64,000 nucleotides of DNA from Zoogloea sp021286885 (GTDB taxonomy: Bacteria > Pseudomonadota > Gammaproteobacteria > Burkholderiales > Rhodocyclaceae): NCBI RefSeq assembly GCF_041915215.1, contig NZ_JAYSBV010000004.1; one strand, 5' to 3'. Shown here one piece after another: positions 1-8,192 of the stretch; positions within the stretch are counted from its first letter, which is position 1; each line of letters starts with the position of its first letter. The notes under the pieces are model-generated. The model ran no database searches, had not been told where the DNA came from, and saw nothing but the letters and a program-made list of their open reading frames with translations. Made by a program: the position numbers and the translations under genes.

Positions 1-1155
1 GTACTCACCACCCTGGTGGCAGGCCTGGGGAGCGGCTGTGCCCTGGCAGCCGACGGGGACGGCACGCTCAAAATCGGCGGCGCCCTGCGGGCCCGCTACG
101 ATTACACCTTCGACAATCCCCAGAACGTCAGCAAACTCAGTCTGGATACCTTCCGACTGGACGTAAACTACGACTCCCCCGGACTCTACGGATCGGCCCA
201 GTACCGCTTTTATGGGGGTACCTACCCCTACGACTACACCAGCCAGGTTGGACGCATCAATTTTCCAGCCTTTGCCTGGCTGGGCTACAAACTGAGCGAA
301 CAAACCCGGGTCGTGGCGGGCCTCCAGCAACTACCGTTCGGCCTGATGCCCTATGCAAGCAGCACTTTTTATCAGACCCTGGTCAACAATATTGGTCTGG
401 AGGATGTACATGACTTGGGGGTGAAGGTTCAGCATCAGTGGGGCGCCATGGACTTCCAGTTTGGTTTTTATCCCCGGGATGGCGGCAGCTGGGCGGGCAC
501 CTCCCGGGACGGCGCCCGCTACTCGGTCAATGTGGCGCGGGCCGACACGGGGCTGGCCGGCGGCTCCAGCAACCAAGAACGCAACATCATGCTGGGGCGC
601 TGGGCCTACACCCTGAGCGGCACTGGCGCCGAACGTAGTGAGGTGGGCGTATCTTTACTGCACTCCACCCTGCACAACCTAGACACCGGCGAAGACGGCA
701 ACCGAGCCGCCTATGCACTCCACTATGCAGGCTCGGTGGGTGGGCTGGGAATATTGGCCGAAGCAGGCCGGCAGCGCATGTCTCCCCGCAATACCAGCGC
801 CCAGGGGAACGGCAGTGTCAGCTTCGGCGCCTTTGACGGCACGTTCAACGTGGCAGCCAAGGGACGTTTTTATTCGGCAGAAATCAACTACCTGCTGCCG
901 GGCAGCTTTGCGGCGATCAACACAATCAAGCCCTACCTGAACTACAGCCTGTTTACCAAGGATCAAGCCGGCTTCAAGGATTCCCAACGTATGATCGCCG
1001 GCGCCAGCTTTAACGCCGGGCCGTTTTTTGTATACACGGAAATGCGCTGGGGCAAAAACGATCCCTACACCGGCGATTACGCCAATGGCGCGGCAGCCGG
1101 TGGTGAGGACGTGTGGAAGAAGGCGTTCTACGCCAACATTGGCTACTACTTCTGA
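1..1155 (+). CDS. Outer-membrane porin, 5' end outside window
   Basis: The frame is open from base 1, so the true start lies upstream of the window. The first residues visible (VLTTLVAGLGSGCALAA) look like the end of a signal peptide with cleavage near CALAA. The mature part is rich in alternating aromatic/polar strands (YGSAQYRFYGG, FFVYTEMRWG) and ends in NIGYYF, the terminal aromatic residue recognised by the BAM machinery for beta-barrels. It resembles substrate-selective porins of betaproteobacteria; the substrate cannot be told. A GC-rich hairpin follows. Barrel class is fairly sure, exact family is not. Confidence 0.75.
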   Translation, partial: VLTTLVAGLGSGCALAADGDGTLKIGGALRARYDYTFDNPQNVSKLSLDTFRLDVNYDSPGLYGSAQYRFYGGTYPYDYTSQVGRINFPAFAWLGYKLSEQTRVVAGLQQLPFGLMPYASSTFYQTLVNNIGLEDVHDLGVKVQHQWGAMDFQFGFYPRDGGSWAGTSRDGARYSVNVARADTGLAGGSSNQERNIMLGRWAYTLSGTGAERSEVGVSLLHSTLHNLDTGEDGNRAAYALHYAGSVGGLGILAEAGRQRMSPRNTSAQGNGSVSFGAFDGTFNVAAKGRFYSAEINYLLPGSFAAINTIKPYLNYSLFTKDQAGFKDSQRMIAGASFNAGPFFVYTEMRWGKNDPYTGDYANGAAAGGEDVWKKAFYANIGYYF

Positions 1156-1197
1156 GCAAGCTCTGAGCACTCGGCCGCGAGGCCCGCATTCATCGTT

Positions 1198-1215
1198 GCC
1201 CGTCTCCGGACGGGC
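1198..1215. terminator. GC-rich hairpin between convergent genes
   Basis: GCCCGTC (1198-1204), a four-base TCCG loop and GACGGGC (1209-1215) form a perfect hairpin between the convergent porin and LysE genes. There is no clear T tract on either side, so intrinsic termination would be weak. Confidence 0.4.
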
Positions 1216-1246
1216 AGCCCCGCCCCTTGCCCTCAGTCCTCCCGGC

Positions 1247-1873
1247 TTACCCTCCTCGCAGGAGGCTCAACAACACCCCCAGCGCCAGCAGGATCAGCAT
1301 GCCGCCCGACAGCCGCTCCAGCCATGGCAGCTTCCGGGCAAAACGCGCCAGCACCACGGGATTGCCGATCAGCACGGCCACCAGCACGTCCCACGTCAGC
1401 ACCACGCCAAACATCCACAGCCCATACCACAGCCGCCCATACGCGCTGGATGCATCAAGCATCGCCGCCAGGCTGGCATAGAACAGCCCGTTCTTCGGAT
1501 TGAGGATGCCGGAGAGGAAGCCCATACCCGTCGCCCGCCCCCAGCCCAGTTGCACCGCCCCCACCGGCGGAGAGGCCGGCACCTTCAAGCCGCTACGCCC
1601 CGCGTGGCGGATGAACAGGGCCCCCAGATACAGCAGGTAGGCAGCGCCCACCCCTTGCAGGAGGGCAAACATGCCACTGTCCGGCGCCAGGACGGTGGAG
1701 CCCCCCAGGGCCGCCACGATAAATACCCCATTGGCGAGCGCAATGCCCAGACAAACGCCAGTCGCCCTTTGCCAGCCGGCGGTGAGGGAAGTACGGGCCA
1801 CCAGAAAGAAATCCGGGCCAGGGGACAGCAGCGCCAGAAAATGCACCGCTGCCAGCATCAGAAATTGCCGCAT
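1247..1873 (-). CDS. LysE/RhtB-family amino-acid exporter
   Basis: The 208-residue protein from ATG 1873 (MRQFLMLAAVHFL) has the size and about six-helix hydrophobic pattern of LysE/RhtB exporters. It shows the family N-terminal signature PGPDFFLVARTSLTAGWQRA and the mid-protein NPKNGLF motif. A GTG at 1882 in the same frame could also start it; no strong ribosome site favours either. It lies 93 bases downstream of, and in the same direction as, an AraC regulator, which may control it. The exported substrate (amino acid or analogue) is not evident. Confidence 0.85.
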   Translation of the reverse strand: MRQFLMLAAVHFLALLSPGPDFFLVARTSLTAGWQRATGVCLGIALANGVFIVAALGGSTVLAPDSGMFALLQGVGAAYLLYLGALFIRHAGRSGLKVPASPPVGAVQLGWGRATGMGFLSGILNPKNGLFYASLAAMLDASSAYGRLWYGLWMFGVVLTWDVLVAVLIGNPVVLARFARKLPWLERLSGGMLILLALGVLLSLLRGG

Positions 1874-1966
1874 GAAAAACACACCAGAAACGTGCCCAAG
1901 GGGCGCTAGTGTGCAAAGTGGTGCGTGGGCTGTATTGAACGAAATTGCAGTCCCGGCCCGCCAGGA

Positions 1967-2824
1967 TCAGCGCCGAAAATCTCCGGGCGTGACCCCCGCA
2001 TGGGCCTTGAACACCCGCTGGAAATGGGCCTGATCGGCAAATCCCAGCTGCTGGGCGAGTGCAGCCATCCCCTCGCCCTGCCGCAATCGGGTGCGGGCCA
2101 GATTGATACGCTGATTGAGCTGCCAGGCATGGGGCGTCAGCCCCGTCACGGCACGAAAGGCGCGGATCATCTGGTAACGACTCAAGCCCGAGGCCTCGGC
2201 CAAGCGCTCCAAGGGTATGCCGGCTTCAGGCTGGGCCTGCAGTAATTCCAACGCGGGTTGGATCTGCCCGGCGAGCTGCTCCGGGATGACTGGCTCCGGC
2301 ATCCCCCCACCCTGCCCCGCATCCAGATCGCCGATGAATTCGATGAGGGCGGCCGCCTTGTCTTCTGCCGCCCCCTCGGAAAATAGCAGCCCATTGAGCT
2401 GGCAAAAACGGGCATACAGCCGTGCATCCTTCAAAATGCGTATCGGCTCCGGCACCCCTGGCGTGCCCGCACCGTACTCGTGACGCACCCGCGCCAGCCA
2501 GGTCGCATCCAGATGCAGCATCTGGTAACTCCAGGCGGCCCCGGGCGCCGGGTTACAGGCATGCACCCGGCCTGCGGGCACCAGCACCAGCGTGCCCGCC
2601 GACAGACGCACCGGCCCGTTTTCGGCGCCGGTAAAGAGACTGCAGCCCGCATCCACCGCCCCAATCGAAAAATCGGGATGATGGTGGGGGCGGTAACACG
2701 CCCGGCTGTGGCAGGCACGACGGCTTTCCACAAAGGGTAGCGCGGGGTCGTGCCAGAAAGTCTGAGCAGATCCACGGCGCGGGCCTGGGATGCGGGCGGG
2801 TGCGGCGGACATTCGATAGTTCAA
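1967..2824 (-). CDS. AraC-family transcriptional regulator
   Basis: A 285-residue protein with an N-terminal cupin-like sensor (HHHPDFSIGAVDAG; LSAGTLVLVPAGRVHACNP) and a C-terminal double HTH of about 100 residues. The first helix set is around LERLAEASGLSRYQMIRAFRA, followed by GLTPHAWQLNQRINLAR and the signature LGFADQAHFQRVFKAHAGVTPGDFR. This layout fits AraC regulators that sense a small molecule and are often next to LysE exporters. The neighbouring exporter gene downstream is the likely target. Start could be ATG 2824 or ATG 2812. Confidence 0.88.
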   Translation of the reverse strand: MNYRMSAAPARIPGPRRGSAQTFWHDPALPFVESRRACHSRACYRPHHHPDFSIGAVDAGCSLFTGAENGPVRLSAGTLVLVPAGRVHACNPAPGAAWSYQMLHLDATWLARVRHEYGAGTPGVPEPIRILKDARLYARFCQLNGLLFSEGAAEDKAAALIEFIGDLDAGQGGGMPEPVIPEQLAGQIQPALELLQAQPEAGIPLERLAEASGLSRYQMIRAFRAVTGLTPHAWQLNQRINLARTRLRQGEGMAALAQQLGFADQAHFQRVFKAHAGVTPGDFRR

Positions 2825-2881
2825 ACAACAGGGGACGCAGAGCTTAGCACGCCCTTTCCCCCCCTTTTCCTTCCCGGGCTT

Positions 2882-3334
2882 TCAGCGCAAGGCGGGTGCG
2901 GGCGCAGCCGCATCCCTTGGCAAGATTGAATCCGTCACCGCCGATGGCGACACCGGCACCGGCGCGCCGCTGATGGGATCTGCGATGCGGGATTCGACGG
3001 TGATCGTCACCCGCCGGTTGCGGGCCCGGCCTTCGGGGGTGAAGTTGTCGGCCACCGGGCGCTGATCCGCGTAGCCCGCCGCCGTGAGGCGCACCGGCGC
3101 CACGCCGGACTCCACAAACAGGCGCACCACGCTGGACGCCCGTACCGCCGATAACTCCCAGTTGGACGGGAACATGGCGGTGGCGATGGGTGTGGTGTCG
3201 GTGTGGCCCTCCACCGTAATGGGGAATTCAGCGGGCGCCACCACCTGGGCCACGGCCCGCAGGGCACGCACCGCATCGGGCCCAAGCTGGGCACCGCCAG
3301 GGGCAAACAGCACGCTGGCGTTGATTTCGACGCT
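2882..3334 (-). pseudogene. motD: motD, C-terminal half (cut off by prophage)
   Basis: This open frame reads VEINASVLFAPGGAQLG and then the OmpA/MotB peptidoglycan-binding domain: VEGHTDTTPI, NWELSAVRASSVVRLF, GYADQRPVADN, RARNRRVTI. It has no start of its own near the junction at 3334/3335; the first ATG-like codons are internal. The N-terminal half of the same gene lies at 40694-41095, in the same orientation, beyond the prophage. The last six bases (AGCGTC on the coding strand) repeat at the end of the N-terminal half, and joining there keeps frame. MotD is the plug/peptidoglycan-anchoring stator partner of MotC. Confidence 0.93.
3329..3334. repeat. Target-site duplication, left copy
   Basis: GACGCT directly abuts the left prophage end (TGAGAG at 3335). 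The identical hexamer abuts the right end at 40694-40699. It represents motD sequence duplicated by staggered transposition. Confidence 0.93.
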
Positions 3335-3400
3335 TGAGAGACGTTGAGATATTTCAGAGGGGGACGAAAGATAAGTGGGAACAACCGGGATGATACGGGA
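3335..3400. repeat. Left-end transposase-binding array
   Basis: Counting from the terminal T as base 1, GATA occurs at 14-17, 36-39 and 58-61, spaced exactly 22 bases. The surrounding words are CGTTGAGATATTT, CGAAAGATAAGTG and CGGGATGATACGG. The right end read inward has GATA at 14-17 and 37-40, with GCGAGATAAGTTG matching the second left copy. This is what ordered A-protein sites at Mu-type ends look like; binding itself is inferred. Confidence 0.65.
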
Positions 3401-3450
3401 AGAGTCCGGAAGGCCCCACTGAAAGAAACTTGCAGAGGATGAAAAGACAA

Positions 3451-3475
3451 ACGGGCCGCGATTGGCCCGTTTTTT
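3451..3475. terminator. Terminator at end of leftward early operon
   Basis: ACGGGCC (3451-3457), loop GCGATT, GGCCCGT (3464-3470), then TTTTT on the plus strand. On the minus strand the stem follows the mor stop codon and is followed by TTGTCTTTTC. It can end the early operon and also insulate the phage from plus-strand host readthrough. Confidence 0.75.
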
Positions 3476-3857
3476 ATTCGGTGAATAAGGCGCCCTGCCG
3501 CCGCGCCATCTCCTCCTGGCGCACCGTCTTCACGATCTTGTAAATCCACTGGAGGGAGACGCCGTACTTCCGGGCCAGCTCGCTGTGGTTGGCGCCGGTG
3601 AAGTCGTCGTAAATCTGGCGATCGCGCTGCGAGAGCTTGTAGGACAGGCCCATCGGGAAATAGATGTTCTGGCCGCCCCAGTGCGCGGCCATGCGGTCGG
3701 CAATCTCGCGCCCCACCTGGTCGGCCTTGTCCTTGTCGAGGCCGGCGCTCTCTTTTAGCGCCACGGCGCACTGCTCGGCCAGATCGACCAGCAGCTCCGG
3801 CCCCTTGCTCTTGAAATCGCCCTTCTGGCGATCGTCTTGGAATGCAGCTTCGGCCAT
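3474..3857 (-). CDS. Mor/C-family late transcription activator
   Basis: The 127-residue product fits the Mor transcription-activator family. It has an N-terminal dimer region (GPELLVDLAEQCAVAL, ADQVGREIADRMAAHWGGQNIYFPMG) and a C-terminal HTH (IYDDFTGANHSELARKYGVSLQWIYKIVKTVRQEE). GGQNIYFPMG is typical of the family. It is the last gene of the leftward early operon, right at the phage end, so it would be made late in that transcript. It is the best candidate to bind the repeated TAAA-N5-TTAA elements ahead of the late blocks; that link is inferred. Confidence 0.88.
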   Translation of the reverse strand: MAEAAFQDDRQKGDFKSKGPELLVDLAEQCAVALKESAGLDKDKADQVGREIADRMAAHWGGQNIYFPMGLSYKLSQRDRQIYDDFTGANHSELARKYGVSLQWIYKIVKTVRQEEMARRQGALFTE

Positions 3858-3859
3858 GT

Positions 3860-4456
3860 CTATCTCCCTCTCTTCAAAACGTCGTTCAAGCTCTCCCAGG
3901 CAGAGTGCATTGGGTCAAAGGTCTGGCGCGCGAACGCCTTGTTCAGTACGGCATTGAGCTGGCCCCGTTCGAGGTCGGACAGCTGCAGGGCGCCGACCTG
4001 AGGCACCAGCGCCTTCACGGCCTGCGGCAGGAAGCGCATGGCCCACTTCTTCATGGTCTCGATCAGGCGCTCGGCCTGCTCGCCGCTGATCCACTGCAGA
4101 GCATCCACCCCGGCGATGCGTTTGACGTAGGCGGCCAGCGCTTCCTCGGAGGGGTTCTTGACGGCGCCCAGCTCATGCAGGAACAACCAAAGGGCGCGGA
4201 TTTTCTTGCTCTCTCCATCCTGGGCGAGCGGCCGCGAGGGCTTTGCCTGGGCCGGCTTGGCCTTGGGACGCACCTTGAAGCCACTGCGCTTCAGGTGTTC
4301 CAAAACCTTCTCCAGTTCTGGAATGGTCAGATCGGCCGACGATGCCTTCTTTCCAATCCGCTGCAGGATGGCGCGATAGGTGTCGTCGTCCATCGACAGG
4401 TCGCGCTTGGCCACGTGGATCAAGCGGATCAGGCGCTGGCGGTTAGGCGTTGGCAT
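3860..4456 (-). CDS. GemA-type regulatory protein (gp16/DUF1018)
   Basis: A 198-residue protein starting at ATG 4456 (MPTPNRQRLIRLIHVAKRDL), with AGGAGAG just upstream. It shows the gp16/GemA pattern: MDDDTYRAILQRI near the N terminus, an LTIPELEKVLEHLKRSGF block, then ALWLFLHELGAVKNPSEEALAAYVKR. In Mu, GemA alters host gene expression and gyrase-related DNA relaxation. The frame stays open further upstream into the HU gene, but that extension is an Arg/Pro-rich shadow. It ends 2 bases before the start of the Mor-type gene. Confidence 0.85.
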   Translation of the reverse strand: MPTPNRQRLIRLIHVAKRDLSMDDDTYRAILQRIGKKASSADLTIPELEKVLEHLKRSGFKVRPKAKPAQAKPSRPLAQDGESKKIRALWLFLHELGAVKNPSEEALAAYVKRIAGVDALQWISGEQAERLIETMKKWAMRFLPQAVKALVPQVGALQLSDLERGQLNAVLNKAFARQTFDPMHSAWESLNDVLKRGR

Positions 4457-4520
4457 CGTTCTCTCCTGAAAAACCATCTCCCGAAGCCGCCCGCGTGGGC
4501 GAGCGGCTTGAGGCGAGGGT

Positions 4521-4796
4521 TTAGGCTGCGGCCGCGTCCTTGAGGGCTTTGGCCGGCGAGAACTTCGGCGCACGCTTGGCGGCGATCTGGATGGTCTCGC
4601 CGGTCTTCGGGTTGCGGCCAGTCTTGGCGGCGCGCTGGGCGCTGCCGAACTTGCCCAGGTCGGTGATCGCCAGCTCGTTGCCGGCCCGCACGGTGTCGAG
4701 CACCGTGGCGGTGAGGGCATTGAGCACGGCCTCGGCCTGCTTGTTGGTGACGTCCGCGTGGGCGGCCAGGTGCTTGATCAGGTCTTGCTTGTTCAT
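4521..4796 (-). CDS. HU-family DNA-binding protein
   Basis: A 91-residue HU/IHF family protein. It begins MNKQDLIKHLAAHADVTNKQAEAVLNAL, has the GxFxxxxRAxRxGRNPxTGExI arm signature (GKFGSAQRAAKTGRNPKTGE) and ends KFSPAKALKDAAA. Phage-encoded HU probably shapes the long DNA loops needed for Mu-type transposition. AGGAGCAATCC precedes the ATG at 4796. Confidence 0.95.
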   Translation of the reverse strand: MNKQDLIKHLAAHADVTNKQAEAVLNALTATVLDTVRAGNELAITDLGKFGSAQRAAKTGRNPKTGETIQIAAKRAPKFSPAKALKDAAAA

Positions 4797-4823
4797 GGAT
4801 TGCTCCTTGGTTGAAAAACTCGG

Positions 4824-5438
4824 TTAAACCGCAGCCACGTCGAGGCTGATCGGCTGGTATTGGTCGGTGTCACCGACCCGCTCGTAGATGCGGATGTAGG
4901 GCTTGCTGCCGGCCACCTGGACGCTGTCGGCGATCGCCTGCATGGCGCGCAGCCACTTCTCGTCGTTGATGTTGAGACGCTTCAGGCCGAGCACGCGGGC
5001 GGTGTTGATCTTCCCTTCCTTGTTCACCTGGAAGGCGTCGTTGATCAGCGCTTTGATCTCGTCGCTACTGCCTTCGGTCCAGGTCTGAATGCACTCGTCG
5101 ATCAGCTGCTTGGCCGCCTGCAGGCGCTCGTCGAACACCAGGTGCTCCTGAATCTGCCGGACGATCTTGAAGCGGCCGTCGAACGACAGCAGCGTCACGT
5201 TGCCCTTCACGCCGCCGAGCTTCACGCCGTACTGCTCGCCCGACATTTCGACGAAGGCGCCGATGTCGCCGAAAGCCTTGGCCTTGAAGTCGGCCAGGAC
5301 GGCGGAGGCGACCTTGGCCTTCCCGACCAGTTCGCGCACCAGGTCGTCGCGCGCCCTGTCGATCGGCTTGACCATGTTCTCGGGGATCAGCCGGCCTTCC
5401 CCGTCTCGCCAGTAACCGGCTGGAATTGCGTTGTCCAT
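4824..5438 (-). CDS. DUF3164 family phage protein
   Basis: The 204-residue protein has the DUF3164 pattern common in Mu-like early operons: GYWRDGEGRLIPENMVKPIDRARDDLVRELV at the N terminus, a middle section SFDGRFKIVRQIQEHLVFDERLQAAK, and KINTARVLGLKRLNINDEKWLRAMQAI towards the end. The biochemical role is not known. The gene has AAGGAGCC before ATG 5438 and lies one base past the stop of the upstream small gene. Confidence 0.82.
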   Translation of the reverse strand: MDNAIPAGYWRDGEGRLIPENMVKPIDRARDDLVRELVGKAKVASAVLADFKAKAFGDIGAFVEMSGEQYGVKLGGVKGNVTLLSFDGRFKIVRQIQEHLVFDERLQAAKQLIDECIQTWTEGSSDEIKALINDAFQVNKEGKINTARVLGLKRLNINDEKWLRAMQAIADSVQVAGSKPYIRIYERVGDTDQYQPISLDVAAV

Positions 5439-5822
5439 CTAAGGCTCCTTCTTTGAATACATGCTCTTTTCCCGGCCCAGCTTCTTCATCATTTCCCGAA
5501 GCAAGGCCACGTTCTTCTTCCGCTGCTCCTCGCTGATCCGGGGAGGCGGCAGGGCCGGCGGCGGGTCGCGGTTGCCCAGGTTGTCCAGGAACACCTTGGG
5601 CGGCGGCCAGCGGTCGCAAATGCGGTACAGCGTGCGGAACGCCCGGCGGACGCGCTCGGCGTCCAGCTGCTCGTTCCAGTTCACGGACAGGCTCTCGATC
5701 GCGGCAAGCCAGACGTCCAGCGTGAGCGTCACGCTGTCGTCGGCGGGAGCGCCGGACAGCCGCAGGGCAATCAGCCCCTGCAGGCCGCGTGCAATCTCCC
5801 GTTCGAGCCACTTCTCAACCAC
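5439..5822 (-). CDS. Hypothetical early phage protein
   Basis: The 127-residue frame starts at a GTG (5822) that overlaps the end of the preceding gene by 8 bases, as expected within a coupled early operon. It is mostly alpha-helical (EKWLEREIARGLQGLIALRL; LLREMMKKLGREKS), with a Pro-rich stretch DPPPALPPPRIS near residue 90. I do not recognise the family. Confidence 0.6.
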   Translation of the reverse strand: MVEKWLEREIARGLQGLIALRLSGAPADDSVTLTLDVWLAAIESLSVNWNEQLDAERVRRAFRTLYRICDRWPPPKVFLDNLGNRDPPPALPPPRISEEQRKKNVALLREMMKKLGREKSMYSKKEP

Positions 5823-6297
5823 GTGCGCGATCCTCCAGGGCGGCGATCGCCGACAGAGTCTTGGACGGTGTCTTGGCCAACGCCTGGCGCGGCTCGCCGG
5901 TGGCCACCACCTGGCCGGCCTGCGGGCGCCAGTTGCTGATCACCTCGTAGAGCCAGCCGTGGCTCTTGAGCGGCAGGGTCAGCCGGCCCGCGTCGCGGGC
6001 GGCGAGCGCCTGTTCGATCGCCCACACCCATGCCTCCAGCGGCGCGTCATGGACCTGGCCATTGCGGCTGATCCGCTGGGCCTGCAGGTCGGGCAGCAGG
6101 TCGCCGACCAGGCGTGCCACGCGGTCCATCATCAGCTCGCGCGATTCCGGGCGGAACAGCGCCAGGTAACGCACCAGGGCGGAGCCGAGCTGGCCGGACA
6201 GCTTGAAGGCGGCCGCCAGGGCTTCGCGGGCCGCATCGTGGGCAATCAGGGCGTCGAGCGACAAGGTCGCGCCGCAGCTCGGGCAGCGGGTGCGCAT
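5815..6297 (-). CDS. Early phage protein with N-terminal zinc knuckle
   Basis: The 160-residue protein opens MRTRCPSCGATLSLDAL, a CxxC half of a zinc ribbon, and then becomes helical. There is no obvious second CxxC, so metal binding would need a partner or dimer. Similar proteins occur in BcepMu-like early operons between DUF3164 and the transposition genes; function unknown. Its start overlaps the stop of the next gene upstream (6297). Confidence 0.65.
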   Translation of the reverse strand: MRTRCPSCGATLSLDALIAHDAAREALAAAFKLSGQLGSALVRYLALFRPESRELMMDRVARLVGDLLPDLQAQRISRNGQVHDAPLEAWVWAIEQALAARDAGRLTLPLKSHGWLYEVISNWRPQAGQVVATGEPRQALAKTPSKTLSAIAALEDRARG

Positions 6298-6581
6298 CAG
6301 TGCAGCCCTCCCTGCGGCTGCTGCACCACCTTGACGTGCTTGGCCACGAGGTTGTCCAGCAGGCTTTTCACGTCGTCGTGTTTGGCTTGCATGTGGGCGA
6401 TCACAACGCTAGCCAGGCTCGCGCTGATGCGCTGCACCACGTAATTCGTCTCATGCAGCTGGTCGGCCAGTTGCAGCACGTTGTCGTTCGCCCGGTGCAA
6501 TTCCCGGCGCAGCTCCTCGACGTTGTCGAAGGCTTCCGGGTTGGCCAGGGTCGGGCACATGGTGACGGTCGGCTGGCTCAT
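6297..6581 (-). CDS. Small helical early phage protein
   Basis: From ATG 6581 (MSQPTVTMCPTL) the product is 94 residues, mainly one long helix with coiled-coil character (NVEELRRELHRANDNVLQLADQLHETNYVVQRI). An upstream extension in the same frame overlaps the preceding gene and looks non-coding. GGAGG sits before ATG 6581, inside the upstream gene's end, and the two genes overlap by 4 bases. Family not recognised. Confidence 0.6.
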   Translation of the reverse strand: MSQPTVTMCPTLANPEAFDNVEELRRELHRANDNVLQLADQLHETNYVVQRISASLASVVIAHMQAKHDDVKSLLDNLVAKHVKVVQQPQGGLH

Positions 6582-6904
6582 GCTTCCTCCCACGTCACGG
6601 TCACGCCCTGGAACTCGGTGAAGCCCCGCTTCTTGCCGGCCTCGGTTCGCCACTGGCGACCGCGCGAGCGGTCCAGCAGCGGGCCGATGGACGCCTGGCG
6701 GTCACGGTCGATCAGAACCTCGGGATTGCCGCCACGCACCGGGAACAATGTCTGTGCCACCACGCGGTAGCCCATGTCGCGCAGGGTGCGGACGGCCGCG
6801 TTCATGGCGCCCAGGCGATCGACCAGGCCGGCGTTGAGCACGCGGCAGGCGCTCTCCTGGGCGACCACAGCGGGCGGCTGGACGATCTTCAGCAGCGCGC
6901 CCAT
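6578..6904 (-). CDS. Hypothetical early phage protein
   Basis: A 108-residue protein (MGALLKIVQPPAVVAQ at the start; VQGVTVTWEEA-like end) in the early operon, one base after the transposition ATPase gene. It contains a basic stretch DRSRGRQWRTEAGKKRGF and the motif GYRVVAQTLFPVRGGNPEVLID. Its length and place match small unnamed genes after the B ATPase in related phages. I cannot assign a function. Confidence 0.6.
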   Translation of the reverse strand: MGALLKIVQPPAVVAQESACRVLNAGLVDRLGAMNAAVRTLRDMGYRVVAQTLFPVRGGNPEVLIDRDRQASIGPLLDRSRGRQWRTEAGKKRGFTEFQGVTVTWEEA

Positions 6905-6905
6905 G

Positions 6906-8192
6906 TCACACCCCCTTCACCACATCGGCGGTCACGGTCGGCACGCCGATCTCGGCGGCCAGGTTCATGCACGCGGTCAGCAGGTTGCCAACGGCCAGCG
7001 GGTACAGCAGAGAGACCGTCTCCGGGCGATCGCGGCGGGTGCTGGTGATCGTCAGCTTGGCGCGCAGGGCGTCGATGCCGCTGACGTCGATCACCTCGCC
7101 TATCGGCTTGCCCAGGCGGTCGAACTTGAACTTCAGGTACTCGTCGAGGCGGCCGCCGTCGAGCGGTGCCAGCTCCACCATCTCGCAGCGCTGCACCACC
7201 TCGCGCACGTCCTGGTTGCGCTCGGACAGCTTGGCCTTCAGCTCGGGCTGACCGATCAGGATGATCGACAGCAGCTTCTTGAAGCCCAGCTCCAGCTCAA
7301 AGAAGCGCTTCAGGTGCTTGATGGTCGGGATCGGCAGCGAGTGCGCCTCGTCGATCACCAGGCAGTGCCGGTAGCCGGCGGCGTGGCTTTCGCGCAGGGC
7401 CTTGTGCAGTTGGGCGAAGCGCGCCTCGGGGCTGGACTTGGGCTTCTCCAGTGGGGCCACGGCGGCCATCAGCGCCTCGGCGATGTGGGTCGCCTTCAGC
7501 GTCTTGCCCTTCTGGTCGTTGTCTTCCATCCCCAGCACGTAGGGCTTGATCAGCAGAATCGGCTGGTTCTCGCGGACGATGCGGTCTTCCAGGTCGCGCA
7601 TCAGCGTGGTCTTGCCGGCGCCGCTCTCGGCCACCACGGCGAGCAGGCCGCCGTGCTTGGAAGTCTGGAACATTGCCTCGCGGATGTAACGGATGTCCGG
7701 GCTGACGTACATGTCCTCGTGGGACTGGATGTCATCCTGGAACGGGTCGCGGAACAGCCCGAAATGCTTGCGGGTGGCTGGAAACAGGGTTTGTTTGCGC
7801 AGTAACATGGATTCCTCCTGGTTGGACTCGGTAGCGGGTTTCGACTTGGGGACCGAGCGGGCCGCGTTGGCGCGCGGCTCGCTCACCTTTGCTTCAAGAA
7901 CACTGGCCAGATCGGCCGGATCGGCTCCGATCTCGGCGAGGAAGGCGGTGATGCGCTCGCGCACATCGGCTTGATCCACCTCCTCGAAGACGCTGGCCAG
8001 GTCAGCCTGTGCGACGCCATTGGCCTCCAGGAAGTCGCAAATGCGTTCCTGCAGGTCCAGTTCATCCAAGCTCTTCGGCCATTCGCCGTGATTGACGATT
8101 TGCGCCACGGTCGCCTGCGAGACGTTCAGCGCCTTGGCCAGGTCGGCCTGCTTGCAGCCGGCCTTCAACAGCACGTTTTTCAGCTTCAACAT
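6906..8192 (-). CDS. Transposition ATPase (MuB/ExeA-like AAA+)
   Basis: The 428-residue protein starts with an HTH (KQADLAKALNVSQATVAQIVNH, residues 14-36), followed by two similar segments, ICDFLEANGVAQADLASVFE and ITAFLAEIGADPADLASVLE. The AAA+ domain has Walker A AESGAGKTT (about 188-196), Walker B CLVIDEAH (277-284) and sensor-1-like LIGQPEL. This matches the target-selecting ATPase partner of Mu-type transposases, which delivers target DNA and confers target immunity. Its ATG overlaps the transposase TGA by one base. A GTG lies one codon upstream. Confidence 0.9.
   Translation of the reverse strand: MLKLKNVLLKAGCKQADLAKALNVSQATVAQIVNHGEWPKSLDELDLQERICDFLEANGVAQADLASVFEEVDQADVRERITAFLAEIGADPADLASVLEAKVSEPRANAARSVPKSKPATESNQEESMLLRKQTLFPATRKHFGLFRDPFQDDIQSHEDMYVSPDIRYIREAMFQTSKHGGLLAVVAESGAGKTTLMRDLEDRIVRENQPILLIKPYVLGMEDNDQKGKTLKATHIAEALMAAVAPLEKPKSSPEARFAQLHKALRESHAAGYRHCLVIDEAHSLPIPTIKHLKRFFELELGFKKLLSIILIGQPELKAKLSERNQDVREVVQRCEMVELAPLDGGRLDEYLKFKFDRLGKPIGEVIDVSGIDALRAKLTITSTRRDRPETVSLLYPLAVGNLLTACMNLAAEIGVPTVTADVVKGV

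Noticed and set aside
1028..1909. Long plus-strand frame opposite the LysE gene
   Set aside because: Its product is His/Gln/Pro-rich with no recognisable family; the minus-strand LysE frame is clearly the gene.
4457..4720. Upstream extension of the GemA frame into the HU gene
   Set aside because: The extension is Arg/Pro/Ser-rich shadow of HU; ATG 4456 has a good ribosome site.
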